Of a DNA stretch of 64,000 nt, positions 1 to 24,502 are shown in pieces. Source of the stretch: Progne subis subis (Eukaryota > Chordata > Aves > Passeriformes > Hirundinidae); NCBI GenBank assembly GCA_022316685.1, contig JAKJHU010000046.1:1976001-2040000 (forward strand), written 5' to 3'. Position 1 is the first letter of the stretch. Each line of letters starts with the position of its first letter. The position numbers and the translations under genes were made by a program. Under the pieces are notes generated by a model. That model did not search any database, had not been told where the DNA came from, and saw only the letters and a list, made by a program, of their open reading frames with translations.

Positions 1-2265
1 GAGCAACCTTCATATTTTAGTGCTAAAAGATTTAGAGTTATGCCCTTTTGTTCCTGAATGTGTCCCTTCTCTCCCACGTGTGAGTTTCCTGAAGTGGCAC
101 GTGCTTGTCCCTGTTTATACAGGGTGCATGTTATAATGTACAGCAGTAGCTGAGGGTGTTGTCTGACCCATCCATCTGCTGGACATGCAGCATCTGGAAT
201 CAAAGCCGGGATTAGGCCACTCCTGTCCTGCTTTTGTATGGCCTGGGAGCGGCCCAATGGTGACGTTTCACCCTGCTTGTTCTGCAGTCATGTTCTTATC
301 CCATACTAACCCTTGCTGCAGCAGAAATCAGGGGAGCCATGAGAAGAGAGCAGTAAGAAGGAAGTAGTGGGTACTGTGGCTGGTTGAGCTTGGTAAGCAA
401 CACTATGAGGAAGATGATGCTGAGTGCAAGGAAGGAAAGAGAGCACAACCTGGGGTGTTGGTGTAAGCACTGCTGATGGAGTCTGCAGGCACTTACTTGC
501 TTTCCCCGTGGTTCACTCATAGCCTTTGTCTTCTGGGCATTGCAGGCTTTCAAATGAGGCACTGCCCTGTGTGTTCTGCCAGGAGCCATCTGGTGATTGG
601 GAAGGCCAGTGAACTCATCACTCTGCTGGAGCTCCTGGCAGAGGGGTCTAAGAGCCCCATAGATGTTTCAGTGGGGTGTGCAGATCTTGGAGGCACAAGG
701 ATACACAGTCAGTCACGCCACTGTGCCTTGAAGCTGGGAAGTCTTGAGGTTATCAGTCATAATCCTTCCCCTGTTCCTCTTGCCAGTTCCTGTTCCCTTA
801 AGTGCTCAAAAGCTGTCAGTGACTGCTCAGGAAGATGATGGCAGGGTTAAGGGAAAAGGAGGACTGGCTGTTGCTCTGTGAGCCCTCCTTAGGGTGCTCA
901 GCCCTCTGACTGTCAGCTGGTCAGGTCTCCAAGTGCCCACAAGATGACAGAGTGAAACTCCTCCCTTTCCCTCCCCATGCTGTGCTGAATTCCAGAGCAG
1001 TCTGAGAGAGCGAGGGAGCGAGGTCTGTGCCAATCTGCCGTGTTTGGCTCGCCTGGGACACCTCACACTTTTGCCATTTTTGGCCAGAAAATCTCTCTCG
1101 CTCAGACTGAGCTCTGTTCTAATTATACATTTTTGTTTTGGGAGCAGGGAGATTTTCATGGGTTCTGACCCTGAGGATCGTACTGCCAGCTCCAGAGGGG
1201 TGGGGGTAGCAAATACACGGTGCTGCACCTCCTGTCCTCTTCCTCTCCTCACCCTCTTCCCATCTTTTCCTGTAACCTTTTTTTCCTTCCCTCAAATATT
1301 TCACTCATTTTAAATTTGTTCCTCTGAGATTTGTAGAAGTGAAGGGTCTGAGAGATCCTACAGTGAGGACATAGGTCTCTCTGAGTTGTCCACATCTGCA
1401 TGCTTGCTGCCCAGCCGTAGCTGTCAAAATCCTTATTCCATTGCACATTCACCCTTGGGAGCTAAGGAAACGTTTAGTGGATGTGATGGTTCCACCCTGG
1501 ACTCTCACCCATGGGTGGACTGTGCTGTCATTATGTAACAGGTGTAAATAACATCTTGTTTTTGTCCCTGTGGTTTGCAGCAGTGGGAATGGCAGAGACA
1601 GGGTTTTCTGTGAGCTGGGGGAGTGTAGCACGCTGCACTTAATGGAATGAGTCTGCTTTTCAGATTACTAACCCCTTAAGTGGGATCTGTACTTAAAAGG
1701 CACCCAGCAAGCGGGTGTGTGTGCACATTGTGTATATAAAGTGCTTGAGATGCTGCTCTGAAAGCTTTGCAAACTGGCAGGCGCCCAGGCGTCGTCATCC
1801 TGCATCTGCTGGGGGAGGCTGCTGCTCTCCCAAAGTTTATTCTTTGCTCAGGACTAGCCCAGTGGAATGTTTCCTGGAGCGATTTGGTCTTGCTTGCACA
1901 ATTTCAGCTGCTGTTTGAAGACACTCGGATGCCTTGGTTGTTCTGTGTGGGGTGGGCACTGTTGGCTGAAGGAACAAGTGAGAGGCTTAGTGTGATGGGA
2001 AGGGAAGGAAGGAAATGATGGGAGGTAGGAGAGAGGCTTTGTGGTCCTGCTACAGAAAGGATGTTTAGCATCCTGTTGCTGGGGGGGCTGGGGTTGTTCA
2101 GCTGTGATGGTGCTTAGCTGTGGCATCCAGTGGTCACAATGAAGAGATTCAGCATGAGATCTTGAATGCCCTCTAGTACAAATATAAAAGTTAGGGAAAA
2201 TGTTCTGGGATGAGATGTTCAATGTGCGTGCATAACTTTGTGTGTCTCTCCTTTTTATTTTGCAG
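1..2265. other. Intron of CAMK2G, partial
   Basis: This is the intron upstream of the catalytic-loop exon, cut by the window edge. It ends in a pyrimidine-rich tract and TGCAG at 2261-2265. I see no coding exon, structured RNA or recognisable mobile element in it. The small open frames on both strands lack splice context. Confidence 0.75.
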
Positions 2266-2338
2266 CCACTGTATTCATCAGATACTGGAGAGTGTGAATC
2301 ACATTCACCAGCATGATATCGTGCACAGGGACTTGAAG
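2266..2338 (+). CDS. CAMK2G: CAMK2G exon: catalytic loop (HRDLK)
   Basis: This 73-nt exon is bounded by TGCAG and GTAATG. Its first base completes a serine codon from the previous exon; the rest reads HCIHQILE, then [11 protein letters not shown], then HRDLK. HRD is the catalytic-loop motif of protein kinases, where the aspartate (about residue 136 in gamma numbering) is the catalytic base and the lysine contacts ATP phosphate. The [11 protein letters not shown] stretch is the gamma/delta form and rules out alpha and beta. The length and phase equal those of the corresponding mammalian CaMKII exon. Confidence 0.97.
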
Positions 2339-13014
<10,676 letters not shown>

Positions 13015-13057
13015 GGTGCGATCCTCACAACCATGCTTGTGTCTCGGAATTTTTCAG
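13015..13057 (+). CDS. CAMK2G: CAMK2G exon: calmodulin-binding segment, last constant exon before linker
   Basis: This 43-nt exon reads GAILTTMLVSRNFS and leaves one base (G) for the next exon, donor GTAAGT. The two adjacent threonines are the inhibitory sites (Thr305/306 in alpha) that block calmodulin rebinding when phosphorylated. MLVSRNFS is diagnostic of gamma; alpha and beta have MLATRNFS. The phase-1 exit fixes the phase required of every following linker exon that starts within a codon. Confidence 0.97.
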
Positions 13058-16000
13058 GTAAGTTCAGTGTTCCCATCCCTTCCTTGGTGTTGTTTTGTGT
13101 GAGTGAGCTGGAGAATATTTTAACCATTTTGGGGTCAAGTAGGAGGGGAGGAAACATGCTTTCAGTTCATCATGGTGTAATGGTGATCGCTTTACCTGAG
13201 CTGTTGACCAGTGTGAAATAGGAAATTTTTTGTTTGGAGAGGAGCACATTGTATTGTAGTCTGGTACAAAACAGGAGTCAGCATCCATAATTGGCTCATG
13301 ATATTTTATTAACAAATTTCTTGTGAGAAATTCAAGCTGATATCATTAGCTTTCCCATCATAAACCAGGAGTGAAGAGCTCTTATTAGGTAGGAGTGTTT
13401 CCTTTAGACCTGAGGCAGGGACAGGGAAGTAATATTGGTGAGAATAGGGACAGGAGCTATTTGGGTATTTTATTACTTTGACTCATCAAAAATGGGTCTG
13501 AAGTGTCTAGCTATTAGTTTTCCTTCTTGGAGTCTCAGAAGTGGTTTTCATCCTTTTAAATTTAATAGCTGGTAATCTGGCTCCCACCCAACTGCATTAT
13601 GTAGTGCATTTACTGAAAATGCAAATCTCAACATGTAAATCCATGCTTTTTGGAAGATTATTGTCTTGGCTCGGCACACCTAGGTGACGCAATCTTGTTT
13701 GTGTTCATTTTCACTTGGGTGGAAAACCTCTATTTGTAAGTGCTTTTGATTTATGGGATCTTTGTTTTCTTTACCCTCTTTGTAATTTTCTTTCTCTTAA
13801 AAGAGCAGTCATTGAATGTGTGAGTCAGATTTTTATTGCACCTGAATGCAGCTGCCTTCAAGTAGAAGTCTGCTATATGGATTCATCTGGCTATTTACTA
13901 ATGGTGGATACCAATAGTTATATTCTGGATGTTGTTACAATAAACTTGTTATTGGAATGAAAACCTCTGTGAAATGGCCATCCCAGCATACAAAGTGTAT
14001 ATTCATGCATACATTCTTTTGTGAACTCAAGGCAGAGTTTTTAACCTTCTGTACGGTGATAAAAAAAAAAATTATGTGAAACCATGGTACAATTAAGGGC
14101 CAACCCTCTGCAACATCCATACTTTTTTTCTTAGTTCTTGCTTTCAGGTAGACCTGTGCCAATATGTCAGCATTACTTGTGGCTACAGCAATTTCTTTTC
14201 ACTGCATTTCTCATAGTTTGGCCTTAAAGGGACAGTGATTTTATCCATTCATCTGTCCCACTATTGTGCTATTACAGGGCTTAAAAATTCTGTACTGTTT
14301 TCTGAGATTGATTCTGAAATACCTGTTTGAGGAGCTGTGGCACAATGACAGGACTTCCACAGGCCTGTACTGAGCGAAACTCTTCCTGGGCCTTCTGCTG
14401 CCGTGAACTGATTTTGTTCTCTTCACACAGCTCATCTTCATTTCACTTAATTGATGATTCTGAAATACACAGGGGTTTTATTCTTTTTCTAATAAACAGA
14501 AGTTTTAGATTAGTCTTTAGTCTGCAAATGTTGTATTTTCTAATGGAGCTGCAGAAGTGCTTGGGTAAGAAAATCTCTTACAGCCAAGATCTCCACTACA
14601 CGAAATGCCAGAGAGAACGGTTCTCCTTAATGATGTGTGACCTATACATCCACGTAATCCCTGAGCTAGCACTGAGGAAGAGAAACCTTGCTGTACTCAT
14701 TCTTCTCCGTGTCAAGGGCCAAAGCTGCTGGATCCACTTCAGTTAACAGCTGAAGAAAAGGAAATCCTAGGTGGCCCTATAGTGAGTGCAGGGTTTGCAG
14801 TGTCAGAGTTCTGCTTTGAATATAAACTGTGATTCCAAGTATGAGACACTCAGAAAAACTGTCCAGAGAGAGATGTTAGAAATTGAGATGCAAAGCCTCT
14901 GTTGAGAGTAGCAATTCCTTACATTTTGATGTGTTTTTAGAGGGGTGAGATCATCTACTCATATTTTCTTTGCAGTGTAATATGAGCTTGACTTTTTTAA
15001 AAATTGTAATTATTTTTAAATTTACTTAGATTTTCTAGTTGGCTGCAGTTGAAGTAGATACATCTGCTGGAATTAAAGAATAAATGCATGCTAACTGGAA
15101 GTAATAAGTTAAAAGGTTTGTGTGGGAACTTTGGGTAAAACTCAGGCTTTTCTTACAATGACAGGAGTCTAACTGCCCTTGAAGAGTTCTGCAAAAATAT
15201 TTGTTTCTTTCCCTAAAGCTCTTAAGAGGATTTTATTTTCTTGGATTGGGTGACACTATTGTGTGGGTTTTTAGAAGTCCCATTCCCAGCAGACAAGGAA
15301 ATAGATTTGTGAAGAGAGAAGCTTCTTCCTGCCTGGGGATGAGATCTCCTAAAAGCTTCTTTCACAGATGTTTTGAACAAAGAGGAAGATGAGGGCTCAT
15401 GTGACCCCAATATCAATTAATTAGGCACAATTTTACTATCTGCAGGTAATATGAGAAGACTCCTTTAATGTTCTTGTCATCACTATCTCCTGTGTCACAT
15501 TTTGTAATGGGGAGTTCCTTCACTGTGTAGGCCTGTGACAAATTGTATTCCTAAAGAATCTGTAGCAGTACTCTCTCTCTTTTCAGCCCATCAAAAAATC
15601 TTCCTTTTTATAAAGGGAAAAAAAAAAAAAAAACCAAACAAAAAACAAACAAAAACAATCAAAAAAAGTTTCTGTTCTTTTTATGAGTGATTTGTGCTTG
15701 CTATGTGCCTTGTACCCCAGGCCAGTTAAGTTAAAGGACATCTGGTTTCTTTCCCCAGTTATGATATATTTGGCCATGTAATACTGGCTGGTTGTGGTTC
15801 TTTTTAGAAGATTGCATCTCAGGCCAGCTGTAGGCGATTTATTAAAAGCAGGTACAGTTGCACTCCTTTCAGTGTAAGTCAGGAAGTCACAATAAGGGAT
15901 TTCTAGCTTCTCTGCACACTCTGGTAGGTTAATTCAGCTGCAAGAGAGAGCAATGCAGTCGAAGTCTTGCTCTAGGATTGTTAGGGTCACACCAGGGTGC

Positions 16001-19000
16001 TCACACTTGGGGCTCAGATGTTCAGATGATCCAAGCAAACACTGATCTGATTTGCATTCACTTACAGAAGGCAGGAGTGCACTCAGGTAAATCAACTGAT
16101 TAGATCATATGCAAGACTAAATCATCTTCTGAGAAGTAAATGCTCATTTATTACTAGAAGAGAGTTGGCAAGGTTTTTAGAGAGTCCTGTAATTTTTAAG
16201 GGTGCCTGGGCTCACTTATGTAGATAAAACTCTGTAAATAAGCTTGCTATAAACTGAGAGAAAGGATGGAAGAAACTGGTTTTCATCTTAGGAGCAGGCA
16301 TCTTCACAAAATCCTGAGAAGTGGCTTTTTTCATAAGCTGATTTTTATACACAACTTACAAATGGCCTATGTGAAATTCTTAGAGCTGTTTTCCTAAGTG
16401 GATTGGCACTGTTAATTTGGGGAGCTGTTCAACAAGCTTTCACTCTGTGAAATTCACTGCTATCACGTGGTTCAGCACAAGTCCTGGGTTCAAAATTGAT
16501 CCTAAGGCAGACATTACAGGTGATTAAGCCTTATGCCTGAATCCTCTATTTTTGACCGATGTTGAGCTTTTTTTCTGGGTTGTTGTCACTGCTTGCTCAA
16601 GTCAGTTTTGTGAAGGAGCTATTGTGGCAGAGTGTGACAATGACTGGAATTTGTTACATGTCTCTACAGATCCTTATTAACACTCCAATGTGCAGGTTTG
16701 GGTTTTTGACTAAACAGGTGAGGTTGAGAGAGGCTGGAGGCAGATTCAAGGAGCAGAGTACTTTCAAACTAAGTAAAGAAGGCCTTAATATGCCTGTGCA
16801 TATTTAGTGTAACCTGTACAGAGACATTTTTAGCTGACTAAAGAGCAAGAAGGAGGAAATGATGCAAATACTGAAGTGGTACTGAAATATTTTGCTGTCT
16901 TGTTGTACCTCCCTTCCAGAAGTATGAAACAGTTTTTGCTATTTTGTATGTGTGTATGTGCATATACATATTTATACTCATATTGAAATTTGAGTTCTTT
17001 TCTTTAACTGAGATGAGTAATACATGTAAAGTTTCTACTGTGTTATGTTAGGTATTGATATTGATTCAGAAATTTGTATCTCCTGGTAGAAATCTAAAGG
17101 TATGGAAATATGTAGGGGGAAAAAACTATTAAAGGTATTTGTAGAGTTTTGACTAAATAAGGGTAACATCACTGGAAATCACATTTCCCAAGCAAGAGAT
17201 GAAGTCACATTGAATGAAAAATTAAGGGGTTTTTGAGTGTTTTCTCTGTATCTACTAAATCTCTTAAATTTTAGTGAATGGTGCTCAACTACTACAGCGT
17301 AGACCTGCCGAAGTAGTGGATTTCAGTAACTTCAGTTTGCAACTTCCTAGAGCGATACGGATTTCATGACTGCATCTAAGTGTTGATCACTATAGCCAGA
17401 GAGTCTAATTTATCAGCAAAAGTGGATGTAATAGAATCATTTCTTCTACCTTCCTCTCTCTAAAATTCAGGAAAGCTCTGTGAATATTTTTATTGTGGTG
17501 TTTGCTCCTGATGAATAGATATTCTTGGAGTTACACTGCATGCATGGGCATTGTGTGTGATGGTAGCCAGGAGTGCCTCTTGTGACTGTACACTGACTGT
17601 TGGCTCCTTTGTGGTGACCCCAGAAGTGACATCGAGTTGGGAAATAGTTAATATGACTTTCTTTGAACTGAGAGTATGGGAATGACAAGCTGCAACTCTG
17701 TGTCATTAGGAAGCGTGTGTTAGTATGATACAATTTTTATTTTATCAAGTCTCAGTAAAGTCCAGAATTCTTCAGGTATAAATGCTTGTGTTTAGAAACC
17801 AGAACTTGGCTTGTTTGTTAAACTAGCATCGTGACTTAGACAGACTTAATAAAAGCAGCCTCAGCATTCTTCCTGCATCCCAAAAAAGAACTCTCTGGAA
17901 GCTTAACTGAGAAGTTAAGAGATGTGACTGAGTTTTGGCAGCTGAGGACAGGGCAAACCCAGGGACAGGCTGGATGAAGGGTTGCTCTCTCTGGAAGAGG
18001 AGGGGTGTGGCTGGCAGTGGGGAGGGCACTATCCTTGGCGCTCTTTGGAGTATTTCCTCTTCAGTCCCCCCTTGGCTCTGGTACATCCAGAGTGTCTGGT
18101 GTTTATTGCTGATGAGTTCAGCATTAGGGATTTGTGCTTCTGCCAGGAGCATGGTCCAGAGCCCAGCCCATGGAGGCCAAAACTGAGAAATGTGGAAAGA
18201 GGGAGGGTATGTGCAGGAGAGGCCTTTTGTGTTCCTCTTCAGAGATTAACTGAAGAGTTAACTGAAGAGTCTTGTTAAGCCAGGAACAGAACTGTGTTTT
18301 TAAATCACTGGGTTAGCAGCATGTGCATTTGTGTTTCTTTATTCTCTTAACTTCTAGAAGTTAAGAGAAGAGGGAATTTAATCCTTTTAACATGTAGAGG
18401 AAATGGGAAAGAGAAAAAAATTAATACTAGCATCTCGTGCCTGGAAAACCAAAGAGCATTGGTACCAGACCGTTTCAGGAACAGTAAAGAATCTGCCTGC
18501 ATTTTTCTTTGGATTTTTCCCCTCCTGCTGTCTCTTTGCTAATGTGCCTCTCTTCTAAAAGGATTTTTGTTCCAGGAAGTCTTGTCTGTTGCTTGTGCAG
18601 AAATTCCTCTTGCACCCTCTTTTATTTCTGTCCTGTAACTTGCACAGGTTAATCTGTGGGTAGCCCTGCTTGCATCCCTGTTGTCTGAGGTGTCTGAGTC
18701 ATCTTTGTGTGTAAATGCATTTCGTGGGCTCTCCAGCTCTCTTTATGAACCACAGTGTGATGCACGAACCAAATACACCACAGAGCAAGTTTCTACAGTC
18801 CTGGGATGCTGTCAGGCCTGTGGGAGAGCAGTGTATGCCGTGCAGAGGCACCATCAGGGAGGGAGGCTGATGGGCAGGCTGCACCAGGGAACACAGATCA
18901 ACATGGCATTGTGCTGGGCTCTACACAGCTCTCAGCTGAATTTGCTTCAATGGTGTGGAATATGATTTTGGCTGTCTTCTGTCCACAAAGACAAATGTGA

Positions 19001-20913
19001 GGTTGTGGGAAAACTGCAGAAAGTGGGAAAAATGTTGGTTCCCTGCTTGTCTCTGGGATGTTCCAGAACATATGGTGGTACTATTTCGTTTCTCTGATGG
19101 TGCTTTTGGGTTTGGGGGTTTTTGCATTTCAAGGATGTCCCATTTGGCATATTTGTTAAGTTGCAGAATCCTTTAGGCCTTCTGAAGTGTTGTAAGGCTG
19201 TAAGAGTTTCTTGTTTTCAGCAGTTGTTGCATGAGATGCCTTGATGCACATGTGGTATGAATTGCTGGAGCCCTTTTGACCCCATAGTCACATTGTTCTC
19301 CTCCTCACTTGCATGTAGAATCAAGCTAGGCTTTGTCATGCCTTGAAGGCGGCAAGAACTTACTTGTCTTGCAGTCTTGCAACGCTTTAATATGTGTACA
19401 CTCAGAAAAGAGAGTGTTGCAGGGCAGATGAGTTGCTTTGCCCACCTTCATGTGTGCACCTTGGAACACTGTGTTTTGACACATCATATTCAGAAGACCT
19501 CTGCGTGAAGTTCTTCCAATGTTCTTGGAGAACATTTGTTCTCTCTTGTGAGAGCTGGAATGGAAACAAAATTGTAATCTAGCTTTATACTTGTGTTAGA
19601 GAGTAGAATTAGGAAACAAATTCAAAGATTCTAGTAAGCTTATATAGGGTGCCACCTCTTCGTTGGGGGGAGATGCTGTAATCATTTGCACCAACTCAGC
19701 TAATACTGTGTAGTTAATCCATGTCTGTAAGGTCTTGTAGGGAAGGCAGGGTGAAAAATGGTTGACATAAAATTTGAACACTTGGTTCAAACTTAGGTAT
19801 TGCAAATAACCTTTTTTGCCTAATGTTGCTGCTTCTAGAGAGACTGAGCACTGCGCAAATTCTTCAGTGTGTCTTTGGGAATGGATCATTTCAACAGTCA
19901 TGTGAGCAATGTCTTAGGACTTGCCTTTTCTCTAGGCCTCATCTTTGCTGCACCTAAAACACAGGTGCCCAGACCCACAAGGTTCCCAGCAGCTGCTTAG
20001 GAGAGCCATAGCATGTGTTGGCACAATAGTTGTCTCGCATGCTGTTTACAGAAGTTGATACAATTGAATGCATTCTTCATAAGCAGGCAAGAAATGGTTT
20101 ATATGTGTTGAAGTTGTAGGTGGGGTCTTGCTGTTGACACTCATTGTTAATGCACCACTTTTCTGTAATAGGTGGAGCAGCTCCTTCGTCACTCCCAAGC
20201 ATGCCTTCTGCCAGGCATTTGTTGTGAACTCTGTGTGTGCTTATCATTCTCTCAGTTTCATTGTAGTGCCAGTTGTTCAGCTTGAGCACAGCAGAGCATC
20301 TCTATCTTTCAATGAAGAAATTCAGCCTAGTTCCCTGTCTCTTTTGTCATTCTTCCTTTTTTTAACAGTTTTCAGATGCTGCCTTTTGCACTTTTTCAGT
20401 CCCTTTCTTTTAGCTATCTAGCTATCCCCAGAGAAACTGAATAACAGCAATTAGAAGGCTTCTGTGTTATCAGCACCCCCTTTATAAACTGTCTGTTATG
20501 TGAATGGCTGCACTTACAGGCGCAGTCTTTATCCTGTTGCAAAATCAGACAGGTTTCTTAAGCTTTTCCTCCTGTAACTGCTGGCACTTCTGGATGGGGT
20601 CACTGTGTGAGTGGAGGATTGACATAAAAGCTCTAAATTACCATTTCAGACTTGTTCTTGAGGTGGTGAAAGTGGTAGGTAGTATTTTGCCTGAATAGGT
20701 GAACAATAGATAGGATAGATGACCCTCTGCTATCAGGATGAATTTGATGAGTGAGTTGTCCTGTTTTTCAGGTCTCTTACTGCTAGAGGGGAATTAACAG
20801 AATGGTTGTCCTTCTGAAGTTTCATGCATTTTTGAGGGAAGTGTGGGGGAGAGAGTGAGAGAGCAAGATAGTCTTGAAACCAAAATCTGACCTACTTCTG
20901 CTTCTCTCCACAG
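13058..20913. other. Long CAMK2G intron at start of variable linker
   Basis: This 7.9-kb intron precedes the first linker exon. In mammals a Ser/Ala/Pro-rich exon beginning VGRQ can lie here. I looked for a phase-1 exon starting TGGG after an AG and encoding such a sequence and did not find one. An A-rich stretch at 15608-15667 (A run followed by short CAAA/CAAAA units) is the only low-complexity feature. Confidence 0.65.
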
Positions 20914-20954
20914 CTGCCAAAAGCCTGCTGAACAAGAAGTCAGATGGAGTGAAG
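20914..20954 (+). CDS. CAMK2G: CAMK2G linker exon AAKSLLNKKSDGVK
   Basis: This 41-nt exon lies between CCACAG and GTAAGT. With the carried G it reads AAKSLLNKKSDGVK and ends on a codon boundary. It is the first part of the variable linker between the kinase and the hub. The mammalian equivalent often reads SDGGVK; here there is a single glycine. Joined directly to NFS it gives the common short gamma linker. Confidence 0.95.
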
Positions 20955-23900
20955 GTAAGTTCTCGCTTTGCCATATCACTCTCTCCCACCATCTGAACAG
21001 AAGGCAGGCACTCTCTCTAGTGCCTGTCCCCTTCCAGGGTAAAACCACAGCCCTGTCCTGTGGCTGGGGTTGCTATAATCAGTGTCTTGTTATGGAACCC
21101 TGGGTGGGATCTTGCTGTTCCTTACTAGTTAAGTGCACTGTTGCAGCAGCAGGAATTCCTTTTCCCCTTTCTGTGATGTGTGGATAACTGGATTAGAAAG
21201 ACCAAGGACTTGCTCAGTTGTGACACATGCCTCTGACTAGTCTGTTCTCTTCAGTGCTTCTGACTGAAAATTGCACAGAGCAATTGTGAGTGACTGATGA
21301 TATACCCAGCAGACCCCGTGGAAGTTTCTTGGTCTACTCACTTGGACAGATGCTGAAGGTTGAGCTGGGAAGAAGGGTGGGGAAGGAGGAGCCTCCAAAT
21401 GTTCATGTTTGGACAGAACAGAAACTGAGGATTGTTAAAAGTTCAGTTCATGTGCCTGAAGTTGAGGCACTCTCCTGTTCCCTTCTGAAGGGAAAATAAT
21501 TCCCCACTTCAATGTCACTCTTTGTGTTGCACGGTCATCATTTAATTCTGGAGGTCACACAGGCCCTTGCCACGGCTCTGTTGTTGCAGGCAGCAGCCCT
21601 TTACCATCTGTAACCAGAGGAGAGACAATTACAGGCTAGAGCATGGTCCTCCCCTAACTGTTCTGAAGGATGTTTGTCCTCCATATGGAAAAGAAGAGTT
21701 GGGTTTATTTGCTTGCATTTTCCTTTGAAGTCCAAACCTTTCTCCACAGCGGTTTGGTGGAAGAGTTCATCTCCTGGTTTAGCACTGTGGGCAGTCTTCA
21801 TTCTCACCATGCTGCGGGGCTGACATTCACCCTGTAGGGCCAGCACACTTGTTCTCTCCTGCTCTGAGCCCTCTTCTGTTTTAATGAGGCTTTGTTCCCA
21901 GAGGGCTCACAGTACAAGCAGGCTTCTGGAAAAAGATGTTTTCAGAAGAGTTGTGTTTGTTTTGGGGACTGCTCTAATAAAACATAATAAAATATACACG
22001 CATTCTTACAGTTCTGCAGTATTCTGCCTATTGACATCCAGGTTCTGAGGTTTGTTTATTTCTTGATCAAAATGCTGATCCTGCCCTAGGATTCTTGTCT
22101 TTGAAACGTGCCTGCAAGAGTGAGCTTTTGGCCATTGCACCAGCCTGCCTCTTGTAGAGACATGCATTGAACACATGCACATCAGTGCAGCAAGTGTGTT
22201 AGAGTCATTGCATCTGTTGATATTTAAGACATTACAGTAGAATTCCAAGGGAATAAGAATGGATTATCCCAAATGTTGTGAAATGAGAACCAACAGGTGC
22301 TTGTTTCAAAATCCCAACATGGCAGGGGAGAAGTAATTGAAAAAACAGCAGGTATCAACACATCTACATTGTTTTGTTACCTATCTCGGATAAAAAAAGG
22401 CTTTCTTCTTAGGATTCTTGATTTCTAACAAGCTTTCGGGAAGTGCCACATCTTGGGTTAAAATATTCAAAAAATGGGCAAAGGATGTACACATAAATCT
22501 TGAGGCACAACTTCCTAGTAACGTAGTTACAAGGAGACCCTGTAGGTTAGAACCTTCCAGCTCCATAGAAAGCTTGTAGTGTTTGGTTCATGGAGTACGT
22601 GATGTCTTCCTCTGTGGAAAAGAATTCTGGATTTATTTTTCTTCAGCCCTTTGCAGTATGTGTTGTTCCTTGTACGTGTAATTGAAAACTTCGATAAAGT
22701 GGAAGGTACGTTAGAGAGCATAGCATTCTCTGTTCATGGTGAATGAGATTGTCCCCTGGAAACCGCTGCTTCTGCAGCACTGGAGACCTGCAGTCAAGAG
22801 TCTGCATGCAGCTTCCACCCTCCAAAGTGTTACAGCAGACTGGCTTTGCAGTATGACCTCCAGTGCTGTCCATGAGGTGCATTGCTCATGTTCACCCTGG
22901 GCTGAGGGCCCCCGGGTGAGGTGTTCAAGCTTCCCATTTTCCCTAAATGCTGTTTATCTTCAGGTGTGGATTTTGAGTCCTCATTTCTGTAAGTGTTAAA
23001 ACTCAGAAATAAATAATGTATTTCTTATTAAAGCTCCTGATTTGTGTTACTCTTCTGCTCAGTAATGCAGACTTTTAAAAGAACAAGTTGTTTTCCCCAA
23101 GTGCTAAGCTTGGACAAGATAGATGGTGCATAATGGTCTCTGTGTGTTTGTAGGACATCCTTAACACTTCCGTGGTAGGATTTCTGTGTCTACGTGCTTG
23201 CCTCTTTCCTTGTCCTACTGTAATGGGTGCTGCATCCCATTAGGAGTGGTGACTTTTACCGTGTCCATTTGCTTGTTGGAGCAGTACTGGCCCATTGGCT
23301 GCTGGGGACAGTCTTTGCACAGGTCACTGTCTGGCTGGTGGCCTCACCATTGTGACCAGCATACCTGTCATGTGTTGCTTCTTACGCAGGAAACGTGTCA
23401 TTTTAGCTCCACTCACTTTCTCACCCTGTACAGTTCTGACAAACAACTTGTGGCAGTGTCTGGTTGAGGTAAGAACATCTGGTCTTACTTGTGGCAAACG
23501 ATGATTTTCTGCCCATTGCAGCAGTGCAGAGCACAAGTACCGTGGCTTGAACATCAACCAGATTTTCAGCTTTGTGGTATCCTTTTCACTCCCACTTCCT
23601 ATGTAAATTATTCTATGTCAGATATAGGTTTAGAACAAGCACTGCATGCTGTAGTTTTAACTGCAGTCTGCTGCTGACCACATGCTATCTGGTTAGGCTG
23701 TTTCTCATGTTTCCTCCAGATAAGAAGACCGGTTTGAATGTTGAGTTTTCTGTTTGTTTGTCTCTTACAACCTTCTTGGAAATAAACTCTTTATGGATAT
23801 TTGAAAGAAAATATGTTTCAGTTTCTTCATGGTTTTTATCTGATCCAGGGTGACTTATGCACCGTAAGACTGTTATCACAGATATCCACAAAGTAGATAA

Positions 23901-24467
23901 GAATGGAAAGAGTATTTCTTCCACAAATAGATTATTACACTAGTGTAAAACTTAATGGCTTTAAAGACATTGAAAAAAGCACCAGCAGTTTGTATTAATT
24001 TACTTTCTATTCAAGATAACTTTCCCCATTTTCTGGTTGGTGTTCAGAGCTGTCTGTGCTAGAATTCTGTGTTGTTTGACAAGGATAGCAGAAATTTCTA
24101 TTACATAGTATTACACAAGCTTGAGTGAGACATATACATCTTTCTCATGCTTGATTCCCAATAACTGTGTAAAAATGTGTGTTGGTGAATTTCTGATGCA
24201 AGGAACACCATGTACTTGCTGACAGCATAAATGAGAGAGGAATGATTTACTAGTCATATGTGGTGATATGAGCATCTAGCATGAGTTGTGTTGAGCTGAT
24301 CCAAAAAAAAAGGCACGATTTTTGTTTCTCTAGCATTAGGCTCAAATCCTTCACTGAAGAAAGTTTAGCACTCCAGCAATGAGGGTGCATGCATTTTACT
24401 TGGATCAGAGACTATTTTGGAAGGCAGTGGAAAAAGCTTAAATCAAGAAGGGACAACAAGAAAGAAA

Positions 24468-24469
<2 letters not shown>

Positions 24470-24497
<28 letters not shown>
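24470..24497. repeat. Poly(T) run, 28 bases
   Basis: This is an uninterrupted run of 28 T. It is intronic, with no target-site duplication or element body recognised next to it. Confidence 0.9.

Positions 24498-24502
<5 letters not shown>

Noticed and set aside
1..2265. Upstream kinase exon ending in the DAS codons
   Set aside because: No sequence encoding the expected GGELFEDI/YYSEADAS region was found; CTGTTTGAAGACAC near 1911 is a chance partial match.
18001..18100. Possible VGR-type exon after CTGGCAG at about 18017
   Set aside because: It begins TGGGGAGGGC in the right phase, but the reading is not Ser/Ala/Pro-rich and no in-phase donor follows.
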